This document shows positions 63,649-64,000 of a stretch of 64,000 nucleotides of DNA, piece after piece; position 1 is the stretch's first letter, and each line of letters begins with the position of its first letter. This stretch comes from Tridacna crocea. Lineage: Eukaryota; Mollusca; Bivalvia; Cardiida; Cardiidae. Position numbers and translations under genes: made by a program. The stretch lies in NCBI GenBank assembly GCA_943736015.1, contig OX031062.1:30787462-30851461 (forward strand). The letters are read 5' to 3'. Under the pieces are notes generated by a model, which saw only the letters and a program-made list of their open reading frames with translations, did not search any database and was not told the origin of the DNA.

Positions 63649-63861
63649 CGGAGAGAAATAATGGATTTAGAATACCATCACTCCCTTTTATCTGGAACTC
63701 TGTACTTAAAAGTGAGCGTCAGGCCTATTTTTTCCTAGAAAACATATTTCTAGGCCCGTCGAAAGTTGAAAGCAATTCACACAGCAAGTTGTGGTCGGTA
63801 ATCTTTATTAGAGTCTCATTCATGTACAACAATATTTACAACTGATATAAAAGACATGGCA

Positions 63862-63952
63862 GTACATCGACAGGTGAGTGCAACACTATTCTAAGTGCCT
63901 GTACATTGTGCAGGCACTTAGAATAGTGTTGCACTCACCTATCGACATGTAC
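63862..63952. repeat. Palindrome family H, copy 2
   Basis: GTACATCGACAGGTGAGTGC arms, centre GTACATTGTGC. The same GAGTGCAACACTATxCTAAG core as 25372-25460. Confidence 0.92.
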
Positions 63953-64000
63953 ATGACCATTCTATATAGAATTATAAGAGACTATCTAATTGAAAAAAAT

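Overview
This window looks like animal nuclear DNA, most likely from a mollusc and probably a bivalve. The reasons are widely spaced exons with GT-AG splice sites, several tRNA-derived SINE families, CT and GT microsatellites, a non-LTR retrotransposon, and a very large load of short foldback elements. There are no bacterial operons and no CRISPR arrays. Species assignment is inference; Dreissena-like genomes come to mind only from memory.

One host gene could be assembled. It runs on the minus strand from a signal-peptide exon near 57.0 kb down to at least 6,990, and probably leaves the left edge of the window. I joined eleven exons whose reading frames agree across every junction: 57035-56732, 26927-26526, 23169-22910, 22499-22415, 20810-20763, 18883-18749, 15497-13524, 12902-12652, 9105-8919, 7822-7719 and 7050-6990. 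This is 3,811 nt, about 1,270 residues, with no stop seen. The predicted product is secreted. It has glycine-rich modules, an F5/8 type C (discoidin) module with an unusually short second half, and a 658-residue repeat region in one exon that looks like a beta-solenoid. Most modules are bounded by phase-1 introns, the mark of exon-shuffled extracellular proteins. Its function is unknown. Intron 1 alone is about 29.8 kb.

The left end (191-966) holds a 155-bp tandem repeat. Next comes a nearly intact Jockey/I-like non-LTR retrotransposon (about 1.3-5.7 kb, plus strand) with a zinc-knuckle ORF1 and an endonuclease/reverse transcriptase ORF2 broken by one TGA codon. Everything else is intron or flank filled with repeats.

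The dominant feature is a family of about 230-bp elements bounded by TTAA (called family A here), each carrying a central hairpin of about 70 bp. I count about 60 whole, split or degraded copies, close to a fifth of the window. Other TTAA-bounded families are D, J (two copies of exactly 554 bp), a 1.6-kb foldback (51934-53518) and a 350-bp element (45936-46285). TTAA termini suggest piggyBac-type mobilisation in trans; I see no transposase here. Further foldback families C, E, F, G, H, I and K lack TTAA ends. Nested insertions give relative ages. No rRNA or functional tRNA gene was found. The part right of 57.1 kb has no recognisable gene.
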